Positions 33,549 through 43,000 of a stretch of 64,000 nt of DNA are shown here, piece by piece. Numbering within the stretch: the stretch's first letter is position 1; the number at the start of each line of letters is the position of its first letter. The notes beneath the pieces were generated by a model. The model made no database searches. It saw nothing but the letters and a program-made list of their open reading frames with translations, and was not told the origin of the DNA. The position numbers were made by a program, and so were the translations under genes. Origin of the DNA: Conexibacter woesei Iso977N (lineage in GTDB: Bacteria > Actinomycetota > Thermoleophilia > Solirubrobacterales > Solirubrobacteraceae); NCBI RefSeq assembly GCF_000424625.1, contig NZ_AUKG01000003.1, forward strand, positions 434,001 through 498,000. Reading direction: 5' to 3'.

Positions 33549-33621
33549 GTCGCGCTCCTCCTGTGTTCGTGAACTGCGATCAAAGGACCCTCTCCACCAT
33601 CTTGCGAACGGAACACAGGGG

Positions 33622-33651
33622 TTGACCCCCGGCCCGCGGCGCCCGTAGAGT
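33622..33651 (+). promoter_or_regulatory. Promoter of the first SDR gene
   Basis: TTGACC (33622-33627), an 18-bp spacer, and TAGAGT (33646-33651). A possible operator TTTGTCAACA follows at 33668-33677. The gene starts at 33701. Confidence 0.55.
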
Positions 33652-33700
33652 CGCGACCGGTCGGTCATTTGTCAACAGAAAACGAATCCAGGAACCGTCG

Positions 33701-34474
33701 TTGAGCACCACACAGGAGCGACGGGTCGCGCTCGTCACCGGCGCGGCCTCGGGCATCGGCCGCGCGACCGCGCTGCGCCTGGCGCGCGCCGGCGACGCGG
33801 TCCTGCTGGCCGACCGCGACGAGCGCGGGCTCGCCGAGACCGCCGCGCAGATCGAGGCGCTCGGCGGCACCGCGGCCATCGCGGTCACCGACGTCGCCTC
33901 GGCGACCGCCTGCGAGCAGGCCGTCGCCGCCGCCGCGCGGCTCGGGCCGCTGCGTGCGCTCGTCCACGTCGCGGGCGTGACGGCGGCGCCGGACACCGTC
34001 GAGACGACCTCCGACGAGGATCTCGAACGCGTCATCAGCGTCAACGTCGGCGCCGTCTTCCGCCTCGGCCGCCACGCGATCCCGCTGCTGCGCGCGGCCG
34101 GGGGAGGGGTGATCGTCACGACCTCCTCCGTCCACGCCTACGCGTCGATGACCGGCAACGCCGCCTACGCCGCGTCGAAGGGCGCGCTCGTCGCGCTCAC
34201 GCGGCAGATGGCGCTCGACCTCGCGCCCGACCGGATCCGCGTCGCCGGCGTCGCGCCCGGCTCGGTCGACACGGCGATGACGCGCGCCGAGCTCGACCGC
34301 CGCGGCCTCACGCCCGAGGCCGCCGGCTTCACGACCGACCCGGGCGCGATCGGCCGCGTCATGGCCGCCGACGAGATCGCCGCGGTGATCGCGTGGGTCG
34401 CCTCCGACGACGCGACCGCGCTGAACGGCACGACCGTCGTGGCCGACGCGGGCCTGCTCGCGCGGCTCGTCTAG
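33701..34474 (+). CDS. Short-chain dehydrogenase/reductase (sugar dehydrogenase candidate)
   Basis: A 257-aa classical SDR. The cofactor motif is VTGAASGIGRAT, followed by VHVAGV (NAG variant), SSVHAYASMTGNAAYAASKGA with the catalytic Ser, Tyr and Lys, and the C-terminal TVVADAGL. LADRDERG after beta-2 has an acidic residue that favours NAD+. TTG 33701 is the apparent start, with AGGA about 8 nt upstream. It is divergent from the MBL/mutarotase pair and probably oxidises a sugar or sugar-acid hydroxyl. Confidence 0.85.
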   Translation: MSTTQERRVALVTGAASGIGRATALRLARAGDAVLLADRDERGLAETAAQIEALGGTAAIAVTDVASATACEQAVAAAARLGPLRALVHVAGVTAAPDTVETTSDEDLERVISVNVGAVFRLGRHAIPLLRAAGGGVIVTTSSVHAYASMTGNAAYAASKGALVALTRQMALDLAPDRIRVAGVAPGSVDTAMTRAELDRRGLTPEAAGFTTDPGAIGRVMAADEIAAVIAWVASDDATALNGTTVVADAGLLARLV

Positions 34475-34503
34475 ACGAAGAACCGGGTCGGCGAAAAAGA
34501 TCC

Positions 34504-34531
34504 TTGACACGACCGATTCGATCCGTATACG
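34504..34531 (+). promoter_or_regulatory. Strong sigma70-type promoter of the sugar ABC operon
   Basis: A consensus TTGACA (34504-34509), a 16-bp spacer, and TATACG (34526-34531). This is the clearest housekeeping promoter in the window. Confidence 0.75.
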
Positions 34532-34540
34532 TTCTCTGTA

Positions 34541-34560
34541 ATTGTTTACCGTTTACGTTT
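34541..34560 (+). promoter_or_regulatory. Candidate operator overlapping the ABC operon start site
   Basis: ATTGTTTACCGTTTACG carries GTTTAC twice at a 7-bp period (34544-34549, 34551-34556), just past the -10 box. It shares the TTGTNNAC pattern with 33669-33676. The nearby GntR/FCD regulator is the obvious candidate to bind (inference). Confidence 0.45.
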
Positions 34561-34609
34561 GCCGGTCGGGAGAGACCGGCAGACGCGGGTGTTGGGTCAG
34601 GAGAGAGAA

Positions 34610-35734
34610 GTGTCCCCACTGGTGCAGCGGGAGCGGTCGGGTTCGGCCGCGCCGCTCCTTGACGTCGAGGCTGCCGTGGTCGCCCCTCCGGCGGCCCCCA
34701 ACCGGCTGCGCCGGGCGCTCGCGATCAGCGAGGCCAGCGTGCTGCTCTCGCTCGCGGGCCTGGTGCTCGTGTTCTACCTGCTCGAGCCGGCGTTCCTGTC
34801 GAGCACCAACGTGCGCTCGATGCTCAGCGCGATCTCGTTCGTCGGGATCATCGCCGTGGGGCAGACGCTGCTGCTCGTCGCCGGCGAGTTCGACCTCTCG
34901 GTCGGCTCGACCGCCGGGCTCTCGGCGATCGTCAGCGCGTGGCTGATGACCAAGGGCGGCCTTCCGCCCGGCATCGGGATCCTCGGTGGCCTCGGGACCG
35001 GCGCGCTCGTCGGGCTCGTCAACGGCTTCCTCGTCGTCGGCCTCGGGATCCCCGCGTTCATCGGGACCCTCGGGATGCTCTACGCCGCCAAGGGCTTCAC
35101 GTACGTGATCACCAACGGCTACCCGATCTACCCGCTGCCGAAGGTCATCGGGAGGATCGGCAGCGCCGAGGTCATCTTCGGCCTCGGGTGGAGCTTCGTG
35201 CTGCTGGTCGTGCTCGCCTTCGCCGGCGACCTCGTGCTGCGCCGCACGACGATCGGGCGCAACCTGTTCGCCACCGGCGGCAACGAGGAGGTCGCGCGCC
35301 TGGTCGGGATCCCGACCGGCCGCTACAAGATCTTGGCCTTCATGGTCGTGGGCATGCTGTCCTCCGTGGCCGGCATGTTGGTCCTGGCCGACGGCGCGAG
35401 CGGGACGCCGTCGATCGGCCAGGGGTGGGAGCTGACGGTCATCGCCGGCGTCGTCATCGGCGGGGTGAGCCTGTTCGGCGGGGTCGGCACGGTCGCCGCG
35501 GGCATCGTGGGCATGTTGCTGCTGCAGGTGGTGCAGAGCGGCCTGGTGGTCGTCGGCGTCAACCCCAACTGGCAGACGGTCGCGGTCGGGCTGATCATGA
35601 TCCTGGCCGTCGGCGTGGACGTCACGCGCCGCCGCGTCGCGCTCGCAGGTGGGTCGCGCAGACGCAAGCGCAGCAACAACACCAACAACGCCGCAGGTGC
35701 CGAGCGGGAGACGGCGCCCGCCCAAGGCGCGTAG
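34610..35734 (+). CDS. Sugar ABC transporter permease (RbsC-like)
   Basis: A 374-aa inner-membrane permease with about ten helices. Family motifs are VGQTLLLVAGEFDLSVGST, NGFLVVGLGIPAFIGTLG and VIGGVSLFGGVGTVAAGIVG. The C-terminus has an unusual basic and Asn-rich tail (RRRKRSNNTNNAAG). GTG 34610 has AGGAG 6-7 nt upstream. It works with the binding protein at 35794 and the ATPase at 36943. The gene order permease, binding protein, ATPase is less common than ATPase-first. Confidence 0.9.
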   Translation: MSPLVQRERSGSAAPLLDVEAAVVAPPAAPNRLRRALAISEASVLLSLAGLVLVFYLLEPAFLSSTNVRSMLSAISFVGIIAVGQTLLLVAGEFDLSVGSTAGLSAIVSAWLMTKGGLPPGIGILGGLGTGALVGLVNGFLVVGLGIPAFIGTLGMLYAAKGFTYVITNGYPIYPLPKVIGRIGSAEVIFGLGWSFVLLVVLAFAGDLVLRRTTIGRNLFATGGNEEVARLVGIPTGRYKILAFMVVGMLSSVAGMLVLADGASGTPSIGQGWELTVIAGVVIGGVSLFGGVGTVAAGIVGMLLLQVVQSGLVVVGVNPNWQTVAVGLIMILAVGVDVTRRRVALAGGSRRRKRSNNTNNAAGAERETAPAQGA

Positions 35735-35772
35735 GTCGCAGGTCGTAGGTCGTCCCAGCCACGGGGCTGGGA
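35732..35772 (+). repeat. AGGTCG triple repeat and intercistronic hairpin
   Basis: AGGTCG occurs at 35733, 35740 and 35747 (7-bp period). A perfect 8-bp hairpin TCCCAGCC-ACGG-GGCTGGGA (35753-35772) follows, in the gap between permease and binding-protein genes. It may stabilise or process the mRNA. Confidence 0.65.
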
Positions 35773-35793
35773 TCAACCCTGGAGAGGAGAGTC

Positions 35794-36855
35794 ATGAAGG
35801 GTCACATCACCCTGCCGTCGTCACGGCGGTGGGTGCGGGGAGTGCTGCTCGCAGCGCTCGCCGCGATCGCCTCCGTCGCGCTTGCGGCGTGCGGGTCCAG
35901 CAGCGACAGCGGGTCCACCAACGCATCGAGCGGCGGTTCGGCCAACGCGAACGCCAGCTCCGGCGGTGGAGGGTCCAAGGGCAAGCTGCTCTGGGTCCAG
36001 CCGCTGCGCAACAACCCCGTCCACCGCGTCATGCAGGGCGGCTTCCTGACGGAGTGCAAGAGGCTCGGCTACTCCTGCGAGATCGTCGGCTCCGAGGAGC
36101 TCGACATGCCGGCCACCGCGCCGCTGGTCGACGCGGTCCTGTCCAAGGGCGGCGTCAAGGCGATGGGCGTCTACGCCTATGACCCGTCGACCTACCCCTT
36201 CATCGCCAGGTGGGGCAAGGACCACAAGATCGTCTCGTGGCACATCCCGGTGCCCGAGGGCACCGCGCAGGGCCTGACGGCCACCACCGGCTGCGTCCCG
36301 ACCGAGTACGCCAGGAACGCCGCGGTGGCGATCGGCAAGAAGCTCGGCGGCAAGGGCACGGTCGCGGTCACCGAGGGCTCGTTCAACACGGTGGAGAACC
36401 TCGTCGCCAAGACGTTCACCGACACGATGAAGGCGCAGTTCCCGAACGTGAAGGTGCTCAAGCCGCAGGTCGAGGGCTTCGACGCCCCGGCCGCGAAGGC
36501 CAAGGCGGTCTCGATCCTGCAGTCCGACAAGTCGATCAACGCGGCGTTCTCGACCACGGGCGGCGGGCCGGTCACGTGGGCCGGCGCGCAGCAGGCGTCG
36601 GGGCGCAGGCTGACGATCATCGGCATGGACTACGTCCAGCAGAACCTGGACCTCGTCAAGAGCGGTGAGGTCTACGCCGTGGTCGGCCAGCCGCTGTTCC
36701 AGGAAGGCGCCAAGACCGCCGACCTGCTCGCGAAGCTCGCCACGGGCGGCACCGTCTCCTACGAGAACCCGCTGCCCGCCGAGATCATCACCAAGGACCT
36801 GGTCCCGAAGTACGAAGGCCTGCTCCAGCAGGCGGCCGCGGCCGAGAAGAGCTAG
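35794..36855 (+). CDS. Sugar-binding lipoprotein of ABC transporter (RbsB-like)
   Basis: A 353-aa lipoprotein. The signal has lipobox ALAACGSS (Cys about 34), followed by a flexible Ser/Gly/Asn linker. The periplasmic-binding-protein fold type I starts at about residue 64 (LLWVQPLRNNPVHRVMQGGF). The ligand is not predictable, but Trp and Asn/Asp residues at the usual sugar contacts are present. GGAGAGGAGAG precedes the ATG. It is flanked by hairpins on both sides, consistent with higher expression than the membrane components. Confidence 0.9.
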   Translation: MKGHITLPSSRRWVRGVLLAALAAIASVALAACGSSSDSGSTNASSGGSANANASSGGGGSKGKLLWVQPLRNNPVHRVMQGGFLTECKRLGYSCEIVGSEELDMPATAPLVDAVLSKGGVKAMGVYAYDPSTYPFIARWGKDHKIVSWHIPVPEGTAQGLTATTGCVPTEYARNAAVAIGKKLGGKGTVAVTEGSFNTVENLVAKTFTDTMKAQFPNVKVLKPQVEGFDAPAAKAKAVSILQSDKSINAAFSTTGGGPVTWAGAQQASGRRLTIIGMDYVQQNLDLVKSGEVYAVVGQPLFQEGAKTADLLAKLATGGTVSYENPLPAEIITKDLVPKYEGLLQQAAAAEKS

Positions 36856-36876
36856 CGGATCCGTCCCCCTGAGGGC

Positions 36877-36918
36877 GCGGCCGGCGGACATCCCCTCCTC
36901 CTTGGCTCCGCCGGCCGC
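36877..36918 (+). terminator. Intercistronic 12-bp stem-loop after the binding-protein gene
   Basis: GCGGCCGGCGGA (36877-36888) and TCCGCCGGCCGC (36907-36918) pair perfectly around an 18-nt loop, between the binding-protein stop and the ATPase ATG. It is probably a partial terminator or 3' stabiliser that raises binding-protein expression. Confidence 0.7.
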
Positions 36919-36942
36919 CCCTCCCGTCACCTCCGAGCTGAC

Positions 36943-38478
36943 ATGACCTACGTCCTTCAAACCGAACGACTCGGCAAGCGCTTCGCGGGCGTGCCCGCGC
37001 TGAGCGACGTCGACTTCGGCCTCACCGCCGGCACGATCCACGCGCTGGTCGGCCACAACGGCGCCGGCAAGTCGACGCTCGTCAAGGTGCTCACCGGCGT
37101 CTGGCCGGCGGGCAGCTACGACGGCGCGATCAAGCTCGACGGCGCCGAGGTGCGCTTCGGCTCCCCGGCCCAGGCGCGCGCGGCCGGCATCGCCTACGTG
37201 CCGCAGGAGATCCAGGTCGTCGAGCAGCTGTCGGTCGCCGAGAACCTCTTCGTCGGGCAGACCGGGCGCGACGGCTCGCCGCTCGTCTCGTTCCGGGAGC
37301 TGCACCGCCGCGCCGCGGCGCTGCTGCAGCGCCTGGAGATCCCGCTCGACGCGCGCCAGCCGGTCGCCGCGCTGAGCGCGACCCAGCGCCAGCTCGTGAT
37401 GATCGCCCGCGCGCTGGCCGGCGAGCCGCGCGTCCTGATCCTCGACGAGCCGACCGCCTCGCTGGCGGGCAACGAGACCGCGCGCCTGTTCGGCGTCCTG
37501 AACCGGCTGCGCGACGCGGGCACGACGATGATCTTCATCACGCACCGGATCCCGGAAGTGATGAGCATGTGCGATCGCGCGACGGTGCTGCGTGACGGCC
37601 GCGCGGTCGCCGAGCTGGAGCGCGACGCCTTCAGCGAGCAGGCGATCGTCGCGGCGATGGTCGGCCGCCGGCTGGACCGCCTCTACCCGCAGCGCGAGTC
37701 CGCCCACGGCACCGAGGAGACGCTGCGCCTCGACCACGTGTCGGTGCCGCACCCCACGCGCCCCGGCGACGTCGTCCGCGACGTCAGCCTGACCGCACGC
37801 CGCGGCGAGATCGTCGGCATCGCCGGCGTCGTCGGGGCCGGGCGCACCGAGCTGCTGAGCGCGGTCTACGGCCGCCTGTCGCACCGGGGCACGATCAGCG
37901 TGGACGGCAGGCCGCTGCGCCTGCGCAGCCCCGCCGACGCTCGCCGCGCGGGGATCGCGATGCTCAGCGAGGATCGCAAGGGCAGCGGGTTGTTGTTCAA
38001 CTTCGGCCTGCAGCAGAACGTCACGATCGGCAACCTCGGCGGGATCGCGAAGATGGGCTTCGTCGACCGCCGCGCCGAGGCGCGCGTCGCGCGCGAGTTC
38101 ATCGGGTCGCTCAGCATCAGGGCGCCCTCGGCCACCGCGGACGTCGCCCACCTCAGCGGCGGCAACCAGCAGAAGATCCTGCTCGCGCGCGTCCTCATGA
38201 ACGCGCCCAAGGTGATGTTGTTGGACGAGCCGACCAAGGGCGTGGACGTCGAGACGCGCCAGGAGATCTACCGGCTGATCCTCGAGCTGGCCGACAGGGG
38301 CGTGACGCTGCTCGTCGTCTCCTCCGAGATCGCCGAGCTCGTCGGCCTCTGCGACCGCTGCGTCGTCCTGGCCGACGGCGCGATCGTCGACGAGTTCGCG
38401 CGCGGCGAGGGCTCCGAGGCGCGCGTGATCGAGGCGACGACCACCGCCGTCCCGCCCGTTGAGGAGGTGGTGGCGTGA
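36943..38478 (+). CDS. Sugar ABC transporter ATP-binding protein (RbsA-like, two domains)
   Basis: A 511-aa protein of two tandem ABC domains. Domain 1 has Walker A GHNGAGKSTLVK, signature LSATQRQLVMIARAL and Walker B VLILDEPTASL. Domain 2 has a degenerate Walker A (GVVGAGRTELLS), signature LSGGNQQKILLARVL and Walker B VMLLDEPTKGVD. One strong and one degenerate site is normal for this carbohydrate-uptake CUT2 type. The stop overlaps the GTG of the regulator gene. Confidence 0.92.
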   Translation: MTYVLQTERLGKRFAGVPALSDVDFGLTAGTIHALVGHNGAGKSTLVKVLTGVWPAGSYDGAIKLDGAEVRFGSPAQARAAGIAYVPQEIQVVEQLSVAENLFVGQTGRDGSPLVSFRELHRRAAALLQRLEIPLDARQPVAALSATQRQLVMIARALAGEPRVLILDEPTASLAGNETARLFGVLNRLRDAGTTMIFITHRIPEVMSMCDRATVLRDGRAVAELERDAFSEQAIVAAMVGRRLDRLYPQRESAHGTEETLRLDHVSVPHPTRPGDVVRDVSLTARRGEIVGIAGVVGAGRTELLSAVYGRLSHRGTISVDGRPLRLRSPADARRAGIAMLSEDRKGSGLLFNFGLQQNVTIGNLGGIAKMGFVDRRAEARVAREFIGSLSIRAPSATADVAHLSGGNQQKILLARVLMNAPKVMLLDEPTKGVDVETRQEIYRLILELADRGVTLLVVSSEIAELVGLCDRCVVLADGAIVDEFARGEGSEARVIEATTTAVPPVEEVVA

Positions 38479-39245
38479 GCAGCCTCGGCGACCGCGCCGC
38501 CGCGCTTCCGCGCCTGGCGCCGCTCGGGCCCGGCGCCGTCGCGCCCGGCAGCGGCCAGCACGCGACCAAGCTGAGCCGCTCGATCTACAGCGGCTGGGTC
38601 GCCGAGGTGCTGCGCGAGTCGATCGTGGACGGTTCGCTGGCGGCCGGCACGCCGCTGGTCGAGATGCGCGTCGCCGAGGAGCTGGCGGTCAGCCGCGGCC
38701 CGGTCCGCAGCGCGCTGCACGTGCTGGAGGGCGAAGGCCTCGTCCGCACGCAGCCCAACGGGCGCACGACCGTCGTCGGCTTCGGCGCCGACGACGTCCA
38801 GGACCTGCTGCGCGTGCGCTACGAGCTGGAGGCGACGGGGATCCGCTGGGGCGTCGCGCAGGGCGCGTCGATCGCGCCGCTGGAGATCGCGTTCGCCGCG
38901 GTCGCGGCCGAGGGCGCGACGACGCCGCGCCTGGTCGAGCTCGACGTCGCCTTCCACCGCGCGATGCTCGCGTTCTCGGGCAGCCGCTTCCTGATGGAGG
39001 CGTGGCAGGCGATCGCGCCGGTCATCCAGACCGTCATCACCGTCGGCAACCAGCGCCTCGCGGCCGCGGACCCGGCGAAGCACATGACGCGCATCGTCGC
39101 CTCGCACCGGCCGCTGCTCGAGGCGATCGGCCGCGGCGCCGCGGAAGAGGCGTGCGCGCTGCTGCGCGACCAGTTCGGACTCACCGGCTCGCTGTTCGAC
39201 GGCGGCCGCGACCACCAAGGACGAGGAGCAGGCGATGAGCAGTGA
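38475..39245 (+). CDS. GntR/FadR-type (FCD) regulator
   Basis: A 256-aa regulator. The winged helix covers residues about 35-105 (LRESIVDGSLAAGTPLVEMR; VAEELAVSRGPVRSALHVLE; LVRTQPNGRTTVVGFG). The FCD ligand domain follows, with metal-site residues Asp/His in ELDVAFHRAML and His in IVASHRPLLEA. It overlaps the ATPase gene by 4 nt and the following SDR by 11 nt. It probably represses this locus and is released by a sugar acid. A paralogue lies at 48105. Confidence 0.88.
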   Translation: MSSLGDRAAALPRLAPLGPGAVAPGSGQHATKLSRSIYSGWVAEVLRESIVDGSLAAGTPLVEMRVAEELAVSRGPVRSALHVLEGEGLVRTQPNGRTTVVGFGADDVQDLLRVRYELEATGIRWGVAQGASIAPLEIAFAAVAAEGATTPRLVELDVAFHRAMLAFSGSRFLMEAWQAIAPVIQTVITVGNQRLAAADPAKHMTRIVASHRPLLEAIGRGAAEEACALLRDQFGLTGSLFDGGRDHQGRGAGDEQ

Positions 39246-40041
39246 CGCGGTGGCGCGCGAGAGCGCGGTCCTGGACGCGGTGGCCGGCGGCGCGCCGCTG
39301 CTGGCCGGGCGCACGGTCGTCGTGACGGGCGCGACGGGCGGGATCGGCGCGACGCTCGCGCGCCTGCTGGCCGCGGCCGGCGCCAGGGTCGCGCTCACCG
39401 ACCTGCGCGAGGAGGCGGTCGCGCCGCTCGCCGCCGAGCTGCGCGAGGACGGGGCGGAGGTCTGCGCGCGGGCGCTCGACGCCAGCGACTTCGCGGCGTT
39501 CGCGGCGTTCGCCGCCGAGGCCGCGGCCGAGCTGGGGCCGGTCGACGGCCTCGTCAACTGCGCCGGCCTGTTCGAGGTCCGGGACTTCACCGCGCTCGGC
39601 GAGCAGGACTGGGCGCGCGCGCTGAGCGCCAACCTCGGCACCGCCGTCGCCGGCTGCGCCGCCGTCCTGCCCGGGATGCTCGCGCGCGGCGGCGGCTCGA
39701 TCGTCAACGTCGCCTCGACCGCGGGCGAGTACGGATCGATCAGTCCTGCGGCGCATTACGCAGCCGCCAAGGGCGGCGTCATCGGGCTCACCAAGTCGCT
39801 CGCACGCGAGGCGGCGCCCGGCAACGTGCGCGTCAACGCCGTCTCGCCGGGCCCGACCGAGACCGCCGCCACGCACGCCGACACCTCGCCGGAGCAGAAG
39901 GCGGCCGTCGCCGCCCGCACGCTCTTCAACCGCCTCGGCCGCCCGGAGGAGATCGCGGCCGGGTGCGTGTTCCTGCTCAGCCCCCTGTCCACGTTCATCA
40001 CCGGTCACGTGCTCCGCGTGAACGGCGGCTCACTGCTCTAG
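39235..40041 (+). CDS. Short-chain dehydrogenase/reductase
   Basis: A 268-aa classical SDR with VTGATGGIGATLARL, VNCAGLF, Ser in NVASTAGEYGSISP, YAAAK, and the C-terminal FITGHVLRVNGG. LTDLREEAV suggests NAD+. It starts inside the 3' end of the GntR gene and is clearly cotranscribed. As the second SDR of the locus it could oxidise a 2-keto-3-deoxy sugar acid at C4 (inference). Confidence 0.87.
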   Translation: MSSDAVARESAVLDAVAGGAPLLAGRTVVVTGATGGIGATLARLLAAAGARVALTDLREEAVAPLAAELREDGAEVCARALDASDFAAFAAFAAEAAAELGPVDGLVNCAGLFEVRDFTALGEQDWARALSANLGTAVAGCAAVLPGMLARGGGSIVNVASTAGEYGSISPAAHYAAAKGGVIGLTKSLAREAAPGNVRVNAVSPGPTETAATHADTSPEQKAAVAARTLFNRLGRPEEIAAGCVFLLSPLSTFITGHVLRVNGGSLL

Positions 40042-40054
40042 AGAAGAGGTCGTC

Positions 40055-43000
40055 GTGCTCCGTTCCCTGTTCCGCGCGGTCCCGCTCGCGCTGCTGCTCA
40101 CCGCCGCGCTCGCCGCGAGCGCCCACGCCGTCACCGTCGGCGACGCCTACGCCACGCAGGGCGCCAACGCGTGCACCTGGACGTTCGGCACCGCCGCCGT
40201 CGAGAAGACCGTCACGTTCAGCGGCGGGACCTACACGCTGACGAGCTTCAAGAACAAGCTGGCCAGCCCGGTGCGCCAGTACGTGGACGCGAGCTCGCCG
40301 TCGAGCGAGCTGCGCTTCACCTGGGACGGGACCGAGATCACCGGCTCGACGACGGGCTGGAGCTGCGGCTCCGGCAGCGCGGCGAGCACGACGACCAACG
40401 GGCAGACCGCCCTGCAGCTCGACGTCGCGCTGACGCGCACCGGCGTGCAGGCGACCAAGCACTACCTGATCTACCCGAGCACGAGCGTGGTCCGCGAGTG
40501 GGTCACCTACAAGAACACCGACACGAGCGCGCACACGCTGGCCAGGCCGTCGTTCCTGGAGCAGCACGTGATGGGCGACGAGGCCTCCAACTCGACGTTG
40601 CAGTGGATGAGCGGCGCCCGCGCGGTCGGCAACAGCTGGCAGCTGCGGACCGCGAACCTGTCGAGCAGCTACGCGCGCACGTTCGACTCCTATGACTCGT
40701 TCGACTGCCCGACGACCACCACCAACACCGGCACGGGCTGGCACGACATCGCGGCCTACGCGGCCAGCGGCTACCAGGGCCAGCGGGAGTGGCACGACGG
40801 GTCCGGCGGCTACGTCTGGCCGGGCGCCGAGCACCCCGGGCCGGCCAACGACACCGCGCGCGCGTTCACGGCGCCGACGAGCGGCACCGTCAACATCACC
40901 GGCACCGCGGCCAAGCGCGACACCGGCGGCAACGGCGTCGTCGTCTCGATCACCAAGAACGGCTCCACGATCTACGCGGCGCACACGATCGGCGGGTCCG
41001 ACACGACCGGCATCTCGACCAGCGTGTCGAGCGTCGCGGTCAGCGCCGGCGACGTGATCCGGTTCGTCATCAACAACAACGGCGACTGGAGCTACGACGC
41101 CACGAACTGGGACCCGACGATCGCCTACAGCGGCGGCTCCTCGTACACGGCCTCGACGGGCTTCAGCTCCACCCAGGGCACGAACAACTGGCGCTACCAG
41201 GACTACTCCAGCGGCAGCAGCGGCTGCCCGAGCGCCGGCTGGTCGGAGACGTCGGCCGTCTACATCCCGTGGTTCAGCCAGTTCAACACGTCGACGAGGG
41301 ACGGCGTCTCGGTCGGCTTCGACTACTACGGGCGCTGGGCGCTGGCCGCCGGCAACCAGGGCGGCGGGACCGGCGACCTCTCGCTGACGATCCCCAACTA
41401 CTCCGCCTCGCTGGCGGCGGGCGCGTCGGTGACGACGCCGAAGGCCTTCACCTCGGTCTACACGACCGACCTGGACAACATGACCAACGGGCTGCTCGAC
41501 TGGCAGTACCAGTACATGTGGGACGACACCCGCAGCCCGTACTTCGGCGCGATCCGGATGCTCGGGTACTGGTACACGGGCAGCCAGTGGACCGGCTCGT
41601 GGGACCAGGCCGGGACACTGCAGAAGATCTTCGGCATCGCCGACCACCTGCGCACGATGGGCGCCGACACCTACCACCGCGACAACGGCTGGTGGGACAC
41701 GCCCGGCAACTGGAACGGGCCGGACTTCAAGCAGAGCGGCGACTTCCTCGGCAAGTCCGGGATGAAGCAGCTGGTCTACATGATGGCCTACGACGCGAAC
41801 ACCAACTCGAACGTCTTCTCGGCGCACCCGAGCTGGTTCTCGACCGGCTCGCCCTGCGGCTACGCCGACCGCCTGATCGACCTGACGCAGGCGGGCGCCG
41901 AGACGTGGATGGGCGACCTGCTGATCGGCAAGGCCCAGGACTGGGGCGACTTCCAGTGGCGCAACGACTCCTGCCCGGTCGCCGACTGGAGCGGTGACCA
42001 GCAGCTCGCGCAGGACCAGGCGTTCCGCCGCGTCCAGCAGCGCTTCCTCGACGCGCGCCCCGGCTCGGCGATCCAGGCCGTCGACTCCGGCGGCAACGAG
42101 GTCAGCTGGGAGTTCATGCGCGTCGCGTCGAGCTTCTCGATCACGGACAACAACGGCATGGCGGAGTCCTACGACGCCGCACGGCTGTTCCCGACCGACA
42201 AGATCAGCGGGATCCCGGACGCGTGGAGCCCGGCCAACTGCAGCAACGCCTACAACGCGCTGCTCGCGTTCAACCCGGACTTCACCGGCGACACGAGCGA
42301 CCCGGCGGCGCTGGCCTGCATGCGCAAGCTCGTCGACACCTACCACTACATGATCGAGCAGGGCGTGGCCGGCCGCTACGTCCACCAGTTCCACCCGCAC
42401 GGAACCGACAACGACCGCAACTGGTTCGAGCGTGTCTCGCAGAACCAGCAGCACGCGTTGGTGGTGTACAAGGGCGGCAACGGCTCGGGCGCGACGACCG
42501 TCTACCCCAAGGGCCTGGACGCGACCCGCACCTACGACGTGCGCTACCAGCTCGCGTCGGGCAGCGCCTCGCGCACCGGCTCAGACCTCATGACCAACGG
42601 CGTCACGCTGACCTCGCCGCAGGCGGGCGAGCTGATCTGGATTGGCCTGGCCAAGCACCCGGGCGGCGGCCAGGACACGACGGCGCCGAGCGCGCCGGGC
42701 AACGTCCAGGCGCGGATCGCGACCAACATGGGGTACTCGGGCACCGACGTCACCTGGACGGCGGGCTCCGACGACAACCACGTCTCCGGCTACAAGGTCT
42801 ACCTGAACGGGAACCTGATCGCGACGGTCGACAAGGGCACGTACTACTTCGACCACTCGCACCTGAACTCGCCCAACGCGCCGTACACGGTCAAGACCGT
42901 CGACGGCGACGGCAACCTCTCGGCGGCCGCCTCGTCGCCCGGCTTCACGGCCGACACGACCGCCGCCGACGACGCCGACGCGGGCGTGACCTACGCCGGC

